From assembly GCF_024298925.1 (NCBI RefSeq), contig NZ_CP101283.1, forward strand, positions 3,353,001 through 3,417,000: a stretch of DNA of 64,000 nt, read 5' to 3'. Each line of letters starts with the position of its first letter. Within the stretch, counting starts at the first letter, position 1. Position numbers and translations under genes: made by a program. Below, piece by piece: positions 37,141-44,424 of this stretch. Source of the DNA: Phenylobacterium sp. LH3H17 (lineage in GTDB: Bacteria > Pseudomonadota > Alphaproteobacteria > Caulobacterales > Caulobacteraceae). A model generated the notes under the pieces. It was not told where the DNA came from. It was given only the letters and a program-made list of their open reading frames with translations, and searched no databases.

Positions 37141-38054
37141 TGACAGGCTACAGGTCGAGTGCAAGGCTCGCGGCCCTGGCGTTCGCGGCCCTGGCCGTGG
37201 CGTCCGTCGGGACGCCGGCCGCAGCCGGCTTCTTCAAGCCGGGCAAGGCCGCCCAGGCGACCGCCAACCTGGACATCGCCACCAGCGAGTTCGATCGCGC
37301 CATGCAGGAACAGCGCCTCGTGGACGCCGGCCGGGTTCTCGACGGAGCCCTGGTCGTCGCGCCGACCGATCCGCGACTGATGTTGCGATCTGGCGAACTG
37401 CACCTGGCGCGAGGACGATTCGAAGAGGCCGCCCGCAGCTTCGCGCTGGCGGAAGCCGCGCCGACGCTGAACGCCCAGGCGCTGCAGGGCCGCGGCGTCG
37501 CCCTGGCCCAACTCGGCCGTTCTGACGAGGCCATCGCCACCTTGCGCCGCGCGGTCGCCGCCGACCCTGCCCTCTGGCGCGCCTGGAACGCGCTGGGCGT
37601 CGAGAGCGACCGCCGCCGGGACTGGACGACCGCGGAAGCCGCCTATGCGAAGGCCATCGCCACGCCGTCGGTGGACGAGATCGTCTACAACAACCGCGGC
37701 TATTCGCGCCTGCTGCAAGGCCGCTATTCGGACGCCTCGGCCGATTTCGTCGCCGCCCTGGATCGCGACCCGACCCTCACCGCCGCCCGGATGAATCTGA
37801 GACTCTCACTGGCGCTGCAGGGCGACTACGCCCGTGCGACGGCGGTGGGCGACAAGGACCAGAAGGCCGGCGTGCTCAACAACGCCGGGTTCGCCGCCGT
37901 GCTGCGGGGCGACCTGGACGACGCCCAGCGCCTGTTCGAACAGGCCATCGACAATCGCGGCAGCACCTATGGCCGCGCCTATCACAACCTGGAACTGGTC
38001 AAGGCTATGAAGGCCGGCCAGCCGGATATCGCGACGATTCCCGCCAAGCCATGA
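37140..38054 (+). CDS. Second periplasmic TPR protein of the Tad operon
   Basis: A 304-residue exported protein made almost entirely of TPR-like helical pairs (about residues 45-280), e.g. ARGRFEEAARSFALAEAA, AQLGRSDEAIATLRRAVAADP and LQGRYSDASADFVAALDRDP. The signal peptide ends near TPAAAG and there is no lipobox. Its ATG at 37140 shares a base with the preceding stop (a GTG three bases upstream is an alternative). Its end overlaps cpaA by four bases. It probably serves as a periplasmic scaffold for pilus assembly, by position. Confidence 0.82.
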   Translation: MTGYRSSARLAALAFAALAVASVGTPAAAGFFKPGKAAQATANLDIATSEFDRAMQEQRLVDAGRVLDGALVVAPTDPRLMLRSGELHLARGRFEEAARSFALAEAAPTLNAQALQGRGVALAQLGRSDEAIATLRRAVAADPALWRAWNALGVESDRRRDWTTAEAAYAKAIATPSVDEIVYNNRGYSRLLQGRYSDASADFVAALDRDPTLTAARMNLRLSLALQGDYARATAVGDKDQKAGVLNNAGFAAVLRGDLDDAQRLFEQAIDNRGSTYGRAYHNLELVKAMKAGQPDIATIPAKP

Positions 38055-38554
38055 TCGCAGAGGTCCTGCCCTGGGTGACGCCAGCCGTGTTCGCGGCCAT
38101 GCTGGCGATCGCCGCGATTATGGACATCCTGCATCGACGGATTCCGAACTGGACGGTCGCCGTCCTGATCGTCACCTATCTCGCGGCGGTCGCCGCGGGG
38201 CTCGCGCCCTCCCCGCTGCTCTCGGGGCTTGGCGCGGCAGCCATCACCTTCGCCGTCACCTACCTACTCTACCATTTCAACATCTTTGGAGCCGGCGACG
38301 CCAAGCTGTTTTCGGCGGCGGCCCTGTTCGCCGGCCTGGCGAACCTGGGGACCCTGGCCCTCCTCACCGTGCTGTTCGGCGGCGCGATCGCCTTGGGCTT
38401 CCTGCTCCTGCGGCCGGACCGGGCCATGCGCGCCCTGACCACACGGGGCCGGACTTCCGGCGAAAAGTCGGGCATCCCCTACGGCGTGGCCATCGCGCTG
38501 GGCGCCATCACGACGGGGGTCGTCACCCCCGGATTCCTTCCGCCGCTGGGCTAG
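38051..38554 (+). CDS. cpaA: Prepilin peptidase CpaA/TadV
   Basis: A 167-residue type IV prepilin peptidase of the short form without the methyltransferase domain. The two catalytic Asp residues are in IMDILHRRIPN (Asp25) and FGAGDAKL (about Asp83). About six membrane segments are predicted by eye. It matures the Flp pilins and TadE/F pseudopilins. It closes the operon instead of lying next to the pilin gene as in Caulobacter. Its TAG overlaps the stop of the convergent pseudopilin gene in a CTAG palindrome. Confidence 0.92.
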   Translation: MIAEVLPWVTPAVFAAMLAIAAIMDILHRRIPNWTVAVLIVTYLAAVAAGLAPSPLLSGLGAAAITFAVTYLLYHFNIFGAGDAKLFSAAALFAGLANLGTLALLTVLFGGAIALGFLLLRPDRAMRALTTRGRTSGEKSGIPYGVAIALGAITTGVVTPGFLPPLG

Positions 38555-38943
38555 TCCGGGAAGCAGGCCGTCGCGTTGAGCGGCACCGCCAGGGTCATAA
38601 GGCCCGTGCGCAGCGAGAAGAATCCCGCGCCGCTCACCTGATACCCGCATGCCACCGCTGCCGCAGGGCTGGTGAAGGTCAAACTCGCCAGGCCGGGGCC
38701 GCTATAGCGCGTCGCGGCGTAGGCTTCCGTCGTCGTCTTGTTCGTGCAGACCAAGGTCTTGACCGCCCGGCATCGCGCGGCGTCCTGCACGGCGAAATGC
38801 AGACTCGACGCGGCTTGCAGCATGAAGGTCAGGTAGATGGTGCCGATAGTCAGCAGGAGCAGGAGCGGCAGGACCAGCACGAACTCCGCAGCGCTTGAGC
38901 CGCTCTGGTCTGCAAAGAATTCCCTGGCGCGGCGCAAGATCAT
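38551..38943 (-). CDS. TadE/F-like pseudopilin
   Basis: A 130-residue protein. The start at 38943 (MILRRAREFFADQSG) is set two bases beyond the upstream gene's stop and gives the standard TadE-like N-terminus: charged leader, SGSSAAEFVLVLPLLLLLTIGTIYLTF membrane helix with Glu at mature position 5, then a beta-rich domain with five Cys. It is cut by CpaA and is a minor pilus component. It is the third gene of a three-gene minus-strand unit facing the main Tad operon. Confidence 0.87.
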   Translation of the reverse strand: MILRRAREFFADQSGSSAAEFVLVLPLLLLLTIGTIYLTFMLQAASSLHFAVQDAARCRAVKTLVCTNKTTTEAYAATRYSGPGLASLTFTSPAAAVACGYQVSGAGFFSLRTGLMTLAVPLNATACFPD

Positions 38944-38945
38944 GC

Positions 38946-39488
38946 TCAGCCCAACCGCATCCAGGCCGTGCGGACAATCGGGGTCGGCAGCAGGCTGACG
39001 ATCGACACCCCCGAGAACACCGGCGAATAGCTGTAACTGACCGCCACCTGGATATAGTCGCCGGCCGTACCGGCCGGATAGCCGGCCGCCGCGCAACTCT
39101 GACCATAGGTTCCCACCGGTTGCAGCACCTCTGTCGCGTCGGGGCAGTAGGCCCCTTCCGTGGGCGAGCCCGTCACCAGGGTCACATTCGCGCCCAGCGA
39201 GGTGCTCTGGATCGCCGTGGAGATGGCGTTGGTCATGGTGGCGCCGCACGCCGTGCCCTTCGGCTGGCCGGCCAGCGCCGAGCAGGCATCCCACGCCGCC
39301 TGGGCGCCGACCTGGGCCGCCTCCTCGACCTGCATCTTCTGGAAGGTGTAGAAGCCCAGGTCCACGACATTGAGGACCGGCACGACCAAGACCCCGGCCC
39401 AGAGCGCGATTTCCAGGGCCGCCGCGCCGCGCTCGTTGGCGAGAAAACCTTTCCGACGCTTGGGGATGGGAAAGCTGGGAACGGTCAT
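38946..39488 (-). CDS. TadE-like pseudopilin
   Basis: A 180-residue pseudopilin. The ATG at 39488 overlaps the stop of the TadG-like gene (ATGA). After a basic leader (KRRKGFLANERG) comes AAALEIALWAGVLVVPVLNVVDLGFYTF with the conserved Glu, then an extracytoplasmic domain with four Cys. It ends three bases before the next gene starts. Such pairs (TadE, TadF) interact as minor pilins required for Flp pilus formation. Confidence 0.87.
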   Translation of the reverse strand: MTVPSFPIPKRRKGFLANERGAAALEIALWAGVLVVPVLNVVDLGFYTFQKMQVEEAAQVGAQAAWDACSALAGQPKGTACGATMTNAISTAIQSTSLGANVTLVTGSPTEGAYCPDATEVLQPVGTYGQSCAAAGYPAGTAGDYIQVAVSYSYSPVFSGVSIVSLLPTPIVRTAWMRLG

Positions 39489-40822
39489 TGGATGAGACTG
39501 GGACCGGCTCCTGACCCGGGCGGGCCCTGCAGGGTTAGGTTCGCGCGATCGCACTGGCTGGTCGGCGCGCTGAAGATGCCGCCCGTTCCGCGGATATCGA
39601 TGGTCCAGGCCACGATCGCCATGCAGTTGTCGCCGCCGGTCTTATGGTCGATGGCGCCCTTGATGATGATATTGGCCTTGGGCATGTAGAGCAGGCCCGT
39701 GACCTTGTAGATGGGCGCGTTGCCGGCGTCGCTGACGTCCAGGCCGGAATGCGCCGTCAAGGCCGGATCCTGATAGATCGCCACCCCGGCCCACACGCCG
39801 GTCGTCGGCGCGGCGAAGTCCATCGTGCCGTTGCCCGTGAAGACATGCGATTGGCCATCACCCGGCGACCCGGTGAAGATGATCGTGAGATGCCCCGTGC
39901 CGGTGGTGCTCAGGGTGAAGTTGTTGAGATTGAGCTGCCCTTGCGAAATCGTCATGACGACGTCGCTGGTGACCGTGACGTTTCCGGTCAGCGTCACGTC
40001 TCCGCAGCGGGAATAGTTGGCGCTGAGTGGTCCCGTCAGGGTGTGCGACCCGCGAACCCCGCACGGGTTCACGATGTTCGAAGCCAGCGGCGCATAGATG
40101 TCCGCCGGCGGTGCGCCGACGATCTCGTTCGAACCGCAGTTGTCGTTCGACTTGCCCGCCATGGTGACATAGGCGTGGCCCACCGTGTCTCCGGAGTTGC
40201 CGTTGCAGCTCGCCCCGCCGGCGGAAGCGATGTCGCAGCCGGTAAGGTCGAGGCTGGGCGCGCCCTTGAATTGCAGGGCGTCGGCGGCTGGATTGAACGT
40301 GGTCAGGCAGTACGTACCCTTGCTGCCGGCTCGGGCGATGGCGGTCGAGATCACGGTCTTGGCGCGTCCGGCGCCCATGGCCACATCGCCATTGTACCCG
40401 ACCAGCCGGGCCAGGCGGATCGGGATGTCCCGCGTGATCGTCACTTGGTAGCAGTTGCCGGTCCAGGGCGCCGGACAGGTCGGATAGGTGGCCACAACGC
40501 TGACATTGTTGGTCCCGGTCGTGTAGCCGTAGCGGCTCGCCACGCCCCTGGCCTCTTCGGAATAGGTCGGCGGCGGGCTGGTGCTGGGTCCGGTGTTGTT
40601 GGTGGCCGCGGCCAGGGCGGCGGAGTCGGCCGCGTGCTGCATGGAACGCTGCGCCAGGAACCAGGTCGAGGTCTCGCTGGCCACGGCGAAGCCGCCGACG
40701 ATGGCCGGCAGCAGGATCGCGATGATCGGGGTGACGTTGCCCTGCGTCGAACCCATCAGCCGGACAAGGCCCCGCTTCAAGGTTCGGCCGACCGTCCTTG
40801 AGAATTCGCCGCCGCCAGCCAA
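39485..40822 (-). CDS. TadG-like pilus/von Willebrand-type secreted protein
   Basis: A 445-residue protein beginning with a TadG-type anchor: GSTQGNVTPIIAILLPAIVGGFAVASETSTWFLAQRSMQHAADSAALAA split over residues 24-72, the putative-Flp-secreted (Tad) N-terminus with one membrane helix. The rest is a long beta-rich extracytoplasmic region with many Cys and repeats such as LTGNVTVTSDVV and SGLDVSDAGNAPIYKV. It heads the minus-strand TadG-E-F unit. The C-terminal domain is not recognised. Confidence 0.82.
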   Translation of the reverse strand: MAGGGEFSRTVGRTLKRGLVRLMGSTQGNVTPIIAILLPAIVGGFAVASETSTWFLAQRSMQHAADSAALAAATNNTGPSTSPPPTYSEEARGVASRYGYTTGTNNVSVVATYPTCPAPWTGNCYQVTITRDIPIRLARLVGYNGDVAMGAGRAKTVISTAIARAGSKGTYCLTTFNPAADALQFKGAPSLDLTGCDIASAGGASCNGNSGDTVGHAYVTMAGKSNDNCGSNEIVGAPPADIYAPLASNIVNPCGVRGSHTLTGPLSANYSRCGDVTLTGNVTVTSDVVMTISQGQLNLNNFTLSTTGTGHLTIIFTGSPGDGQSHVFTGNGTMDFAAPTTGVWAGVAIYQDPALTAHSGLDVSDAGNAPIYKVTGLLYMPKANIIIKGAIDHKTGGDNCMAIVAWTIDIRGTGGIFSAPTSQCDRANLTLQGPPGSGAGPSLIQ

Positions 40823-41150
40823 TGCACCACCCCCGCCTACAAGCTTCCGTCAGTCATCCAATCCCATCGACAATATACCTTCATCTCCCGGTAGACATCA
40901 ATGCTGGCGACCGAATACCGGGAGATCGTCGTGAAGAATCAAGTGGTGGTTGAAAACCCGTTCCCCCTTGGGGTTGGTGGATCGATTTCTGTACTGGCCG
41001 GTCTGTGTTAAGCTTGTTCACTTCGCGGTGACGCGCTGGCATTAGGTATAGTTAAGATATAGACTCCTCGGGAGTTGGCTGGGGCGTGGGATTGCGGCGA
41101 CATCACGCCGTCATCCTCGACCATCTGACGGCGAACGGAGGCCAGGTCCG
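40823..41150. promoter_or_regulatory. Divergent intergenic region before the TadG-like gene
   Basis: About 330 bases, AT-rich between 40990 and 41070 (GTGTTAAGCTTGTTCAC, GGTATAGTTAAGATATAG). It must contain the promoter for the TadG-E-F unit and perhaps one for the small gene at 41151. No other element was recognised. Confidence 0.45.
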
Positions 41151-41336
41151 ATGATCAAGGTGCGGGAGGGCGTCCTGCTTGCCATGATGGGCATGCTCGC
41201 CTGGTATGCGCTTCTGCTCGCGCCCGAACGGCGCATCGCCCTGGATCAGCGGATATATGAGGTCGCGCAGCAGGGCGGCGAGGCGGCCGCGACGGGTCTG
41301 GAGACCATCCGATACGTCATAGCGCGGCGCTCCTGA
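41151..41336 (+). CDS. Small single-pass membrane protein
   Basis: A 61-residue protein with one membrane helix (VLLAMMGMLAWYALLLA) and an amphipathic C-terminal part. GGAGG lies nine bases before the ATG, which supports translation. It overlaps the end of the convergent GT87-like gene by 20 bases. The family is unknown. It lies between the Tad and chaperone-usher loci but no link can be shown. Confidence 0.45.
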   Translation: MIKVREGVLLAMMGMLAWYALLLAPERRIALDQRIYEVAQQGGEAAATGLETIRYVIARRS

Positions 41337-42513
41337 CCTTGCCGGCAGGCGCCTCGCCAAGGGCCGTGGCCGCGATCAGGCCAAGCAGTCCGACCACCAG
41401 CAGTGGCATGAGATTGAACCCCAGGGTGATGGCCGCCGGACGGCAGATCACCGGCGTCACGTAGATCGTCAGCAGCAGCAGCTTCCCCCAAGGGCCAAAG
41501 CCTGACTCCATTCCGCGCCGCGCCAGCCAGCAGAGCGGGACGATGAGCAGGACGAAGTCGTAGTCGAGCACATAGGGCGTGGCCAGGAGCGACCCCGTCG
41601 CCAGGGCGGCCAGCCTGGTGAGCGCGTCGGCGCCGGACCGCCAGACCCACGCCACCGCCCCGGCCGCGGCGAGGCTCAGCAGCCCTTGAGAACCGATCGC
41701 CGCCCAGGCCGGAGCGCCGATCTGGCGCAGGGCGCCGTACAGGCTCTGGACCTTTGCCCAGCCCAACGGGGATCCCTCTTGCAGCAGGCCGAGGCTGGTC
41801 GAACCGGCGCCCATGAATGCGGCGTAGGTCTCCGGTCCGAAGGCGACCAGCGCCAGAAGCAGCAGGGCGAGGCTGGACAGCGCCGCGCCCAGCAGGGTTC
41901 GCCAGAATCCGCCCGCGATCAGGGCGAGCGGAATGAGCAGCCCGAGCTGCGGCTTGAAGATCAGGCACCCGAAGACCAGGCCGGCGACGAACGGGCGGCG
42001 CGCCATGAGCAGTCCGGCCGCCACGAACAGGCCCGTGAACAGCGCCGCCGTCTGACCCTGGACCGCGTTGACGTAGAGCGCGGGAAACACCGCGATGGGC
42101 CAGGCGCCGGCGCGCAGCAGACGCCGGGCGGCCCCGAGATAGACCGCGTAGGTCGCCGCCACCCACGTCGGGTAGGCGACCGCGAAGGGGATCAAGGCCA
42201 GCGGCGCGACGAGGGCGAGAAACGGCGGCGGATACAGGAACGGAAGGTAGCGGCCATGGCTCTGGAAGGCCTCGGCCTGGAAGGCGATCTGGGCGGCGGC
42301 GTCATAGGCGCTCGCGGGATCGCGCCAGAACAGCGACCCGGCGCTCCAGAAGCTCATGAAGTCGACGTTCGGGCGGCCGCCCGGCTGCGTTCCGATGGCG
42401 TAGAGATATGGAATGATCAAAAGCGGGACATAGGCCAGCGCCAGGATCTTGGCGTATCCGACCGCGCGGTCCCGATCGAGCCAGCGGGCGTGGCGAACGA
42501 AATCCAGGCTCAT
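41317..42513 (-). CDS. GT87-family (DUF2029) polytopic glycosyltransferase-like protein
   Basis: A 398-residue membrane protein, paralogous in layout to the gene at 23802-24950: NVDFMSFWSAGSLFWRD first loop, YLPFLYPPPFLALVAPLAL, and the central FKPQLGLLIPLAL with the KPQ motif. The start at 42513 (MSLDFVRHARW) follows GGGGAGGG; the frame is open to 42639 but the extra residues look non-coding. About eleven membrane segments. It is divergent from the DUF4402 pilin operon. The donor is likely a polyprenyl-phosphate sugar, by family. Confidence 0.8.
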   Translation of the reverse strand: MSLDFVRHARWLDRDRAVGYAKILALAYVPLLIIPYLYAIGTQPGGRPNVDFMSFWSAGSLFWRDPASAYDAAAQIAFQAEAFQSHGRYLPFLYPPPFLALVAPLALIPFAVAYPTWVAATYAVYLGAARRLLRAGAWPIAVFPALYVNAVQGQTAALFTGLFVAAGLLMARRPFVAGLVFGCLIFKPQLGLLIPLALIAGGFWRTLLGAALSSLALLLLALVAFGPETYAAFMGAGSTSLGLLQEGSPLGWAKVQSLYGALRQIGAPAWAAIGSQGLLSLAAAGAVAWVWRSGADALTRLAALATGSLLATPYVLDYDFVLLIVPLCWLARRGMESGFGPWGKLLLLTIYVTPVICRPAAITLGFNLMPLLVVGLLGLIAATALGEAPAGKVRSAAL

Positions 42514-42861
42514 CGCCGACCCTCCCCGCGAAACCGCGCGCCCGTCGCGGCGGCCTGCCCAGTTCAGCCTAGCAGGTCTTTCGGTCGCCGCCGCCACCCC
42601 CGACCTGGCGAGGAAGACGAGTCTTGGCGGATCAACCACAAGACCAACGCCCCGGTCGTCAAGTCATCGGCATGGCGGATGAAGCATCTCCAGTCACGAC
42701 GCCGGTTCCGGTCCTTGGCGCCATCCGTATTCGCTCGCGGCATCCCCCATATGGGACTTGCGGGGTTAAGGGAGGTTAAGGCTCCCTTAAGGCAAGCTGG
42801 CCATGGGGCCCGGCGCGGGGGGCGCGAGCTGCTTCCCGGCAACCTGTCTGGGGGTTCGACT
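42514..42861. promoter_or_regulatory. Divergent promoter region of the DUF4402 fimbrial operon
   Basis: About 350 bases between the GT87-like gene and the first fimbrial pilin. It holds the CtrA-like site and nested inverted repeat at 42766-42790. The pilin ribosome site is GGGGG seven bases before the ATG. Confidence 0.55.
42766..42790. promoter_or_regulatory. Exact CtrA-type box nested in an inverted repeat
   Basis: TTAAGGCTCCCTTAA at 42776-42790 matches TTAA-N7-TTAA exactly. A third TTAA lies six bases upstream (42766), and TTAAGGGAG/CTCCCTTAA form perfect 9-bp arms around GTTAAGG. It sits 72 bases before the pilin ATG. CtrA is the Caulobacterales cell-cycle master regulator; binding is inferred from sequence only. 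Confidence 0.55.
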
Positions 42862-43398
42862 ATGAAATTGCTTATCAAGGGCGCGCTCGCCGCGCTGCTG
42901 CTGACCGGAGCCGCGACCTCGGCCTCGGCGCAGGCGACCGCCACGGCCAACGCCAACGGCTCGGTGACCATCTTCCGGCCGATCACGGTCGCCAAGAACG
43001 CCGACCTGAAGTTCGGAAACATCGTGAAGCCGGGCGGCGGCACGGGCACGGCCAGCGTGGCCGCAGACTCCGGCGGCGCGCTCACGGTCGGCGGCGGCGT
43101 GGTCGACCTCGCGAGCGGCGACGCGTCGTCTGCGGCGAAGTTCACGGTCGCCGGCGAAGGCGGCCAGGCCTTCACCCTGGCGGTGGCCGACAGCTTCGTG
43201 ATCACTAATACAGTCGACAACATCACCGTGACGACCAGCCAGGACGTGGCCGACGGCACGCAAAGCCTCAGCGGCGCGCTGGGCGACGGATCCGACGGGA
43301 CCAAGGAAGTCCATGTGGGCGGCTCGATCTCGGTGCCCAGCTCCATCTCGACCGGCCTGTTCACCGGCTCCTTCAGCGTCACGGCTACCTACAACTAG
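42862..43398 (+). CDS. DUF4402-family fimbrial pilin (major subunit candidate)
   Basis: A 178-residue secreted protein. The signal peptide ends at ASAQ; the mature chain starts with NANGSVTIFRPITVAKNADLKFGNIVKP, the conserved DUF4402 strand pattern. Gly/Ser/Ala-rich beta strands follow, ending in GLFTGSFSVTATYN with a penultimate Tyr, as in chaperone-usher pilins. No Cys is present. It is the first gene of the operon, followed by hairpins, then a PapD-like chaperone and a usher-like protein. A similar pilin closes the operon at 48430. That it is a pilin rests on context plus the C-terminal strand. Confidence 0.82.
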   Translation: MKLLIKGALAALLLTGAATSASAQATATANANGSVTIFRPITVAKNADLKFGNIVKPGGGTGTASVAADSGGALTVGGGVVDLASGDASSAAKFTVAGEGGQAFTLAVADSFVITNTVDNITVTTSQDVADGTQSLSGALGDGSDGTKEVHVGGSISVPSSISTGLFTGSFSVTATYN

Positions 43399-43425
43399 TT
43401 CAGCTTTTTCCGGTCCCCCGCGGAC

Positions 43426-43470
43426 GTCCCGCACGGCGCAAGCCATGCGGGACGAAGCCGGGGCGGCTTC
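43426..43470 (+). terminator. Two hairpins after the first DUF4402 pilin gene
   Basis: GTCCCGCA (43426-43433) pairs with TGCGGGAC (43446-43453), directly followed by GAAGCC (43454-43459) and GGCTTC (43465-43470). No U-run follows, so partial termination or 3' end protection of pilin mRNA is more likely than full stop. Confidence 0.55.
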
Positions 43471-43524
43471 ATCTTGTGGAAATCCGGCGCGGCCATAGTG
43501 AGTCCTCTGGTCGCGGGGGCGCCG

Positions 43525-44424
43525 ATGAATATCGTACCAGTGCAATTCGCGCGGCTCGCAGCCGCCTTGTTCGCGGCGCTGCTCCTGGCGCCTGGGACGG
43601 CGTCGGCCCAGGTCGGCGCGGACCTCAACATCTCGCCCAAGCGCGTGGTCTTCGACCCCAACGGGCGCAGCGCCAGCGTCTATGTCTTCAACCAGGGCGA
43701 CGCGCCGGCGACCTATAGCGTCGCGCTGGTCGATCGGGTCATGCTGGACACCGGCGAGATCATCGCCATCGACGACGCCCAGAAGGATCCAGCCAAGGCC
43801 GCGACCGCCGCGATGGTCAAGTCGGCCAAGTCCCTGATCACCTTCACCCCGCGCCGGGTCACCCTGGCGCCCAAGACCAGCCAGCTCGTGCGCCTGCGGG
43901 TGCTGCGTCCTGGCGACCTGGCCGCGGGCGAATACCGCACCCATCTGACGGTCACCGCCATTCCGCCCGAGGACACCGGCGTCACCGCCGAACAGGCGGC
44001 CGCCGGCCTGCAGCCGGGCGAGATGACCGTCCGCGTTGTGGCGCTGTTCAGTCTCAGCATCCCGCTGATTGTCCGCCACGGACCGGAAGATGTCCGCGGC
44101 GGCGTCGAGAACCTCGCCTACGAGATCCGCGACATGGACGGCCCAGACGGCGGCACGGCGCGCAAGACCGGCTTCGTCAGCCTCGACCTCACCCGCCTCG
44201 GCGCCAGCTCGCTCTATGGCGACGTGGAAATCCGCGGCGGCCCCAAGAACGAGATCATCGGCGGGATGCGCGGCATCGGCGTCTATCCCGAGATCGCGCG
44301 CCGACGTGTAACCCTGCAACTGCAGACCCTGCCGAACCACGGCGACGTCCTGACGGTGAACCTGAAAGATGACGAGGCCCGGCCGGGCGCGCCGATCGCG
44401 ACGGGTCGTCTGACGGTCCCATGA
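43525..44424 (+). CDS. PapD-like periplasmic fimbrial chaperone
   Basis: A 299-residue exported protein starting at 43525 (MNIVPVQFARL), signal peptide ending at ASAQ. The first Ig-like domain (about 30-160) has ISPKRVVFDPNGRSASVYVFNQGD and the chaperone-style edge strand FTPRRVTLAPKTSQLVRLRVLRP. The second domain (about 165-299) is beta-rich. It is longer than classical PapD (about 220). It probably donates a strand to the DUF4402 subunits and hands them to the usher. Its stop overlaps the usher start (ATGA). Confidence 0.82.
   Translation: MNIVPVQFARLAAALFAALLLAPGTASAQVGADLNISPKRVVFDPNGRSASVYVFNQGDAPATYSVALVDRVMLDTGEIIAIDDAQKDPAKAATAAMVKSAKSLITFTPRRVTLAPKTSQLVRLRVLRPGDLAAGEYRTHLTVTAIPPEDTGVTAEQAAAGLQPGEMTVRVVALFSLSIPLIVRHGPEDVRGGVENLAYEIRDMDGPDGGTARKTGFVSLDLTRLGASSLYGDVEIRGGPKNEIIGGMRGIGVYPEIARRRVTLQLQTLPNHGDVLTVNLKDDEARPGAPIATGRLTVP

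Noticed and set aside
38944-39294. Longer frame upstream of the TadE/F-like gene (MGCLLGAGRP...)
   Set aside because: It runs antiparallel in another frame of the TadE-like gene; the prepilin leader begins at 38943.
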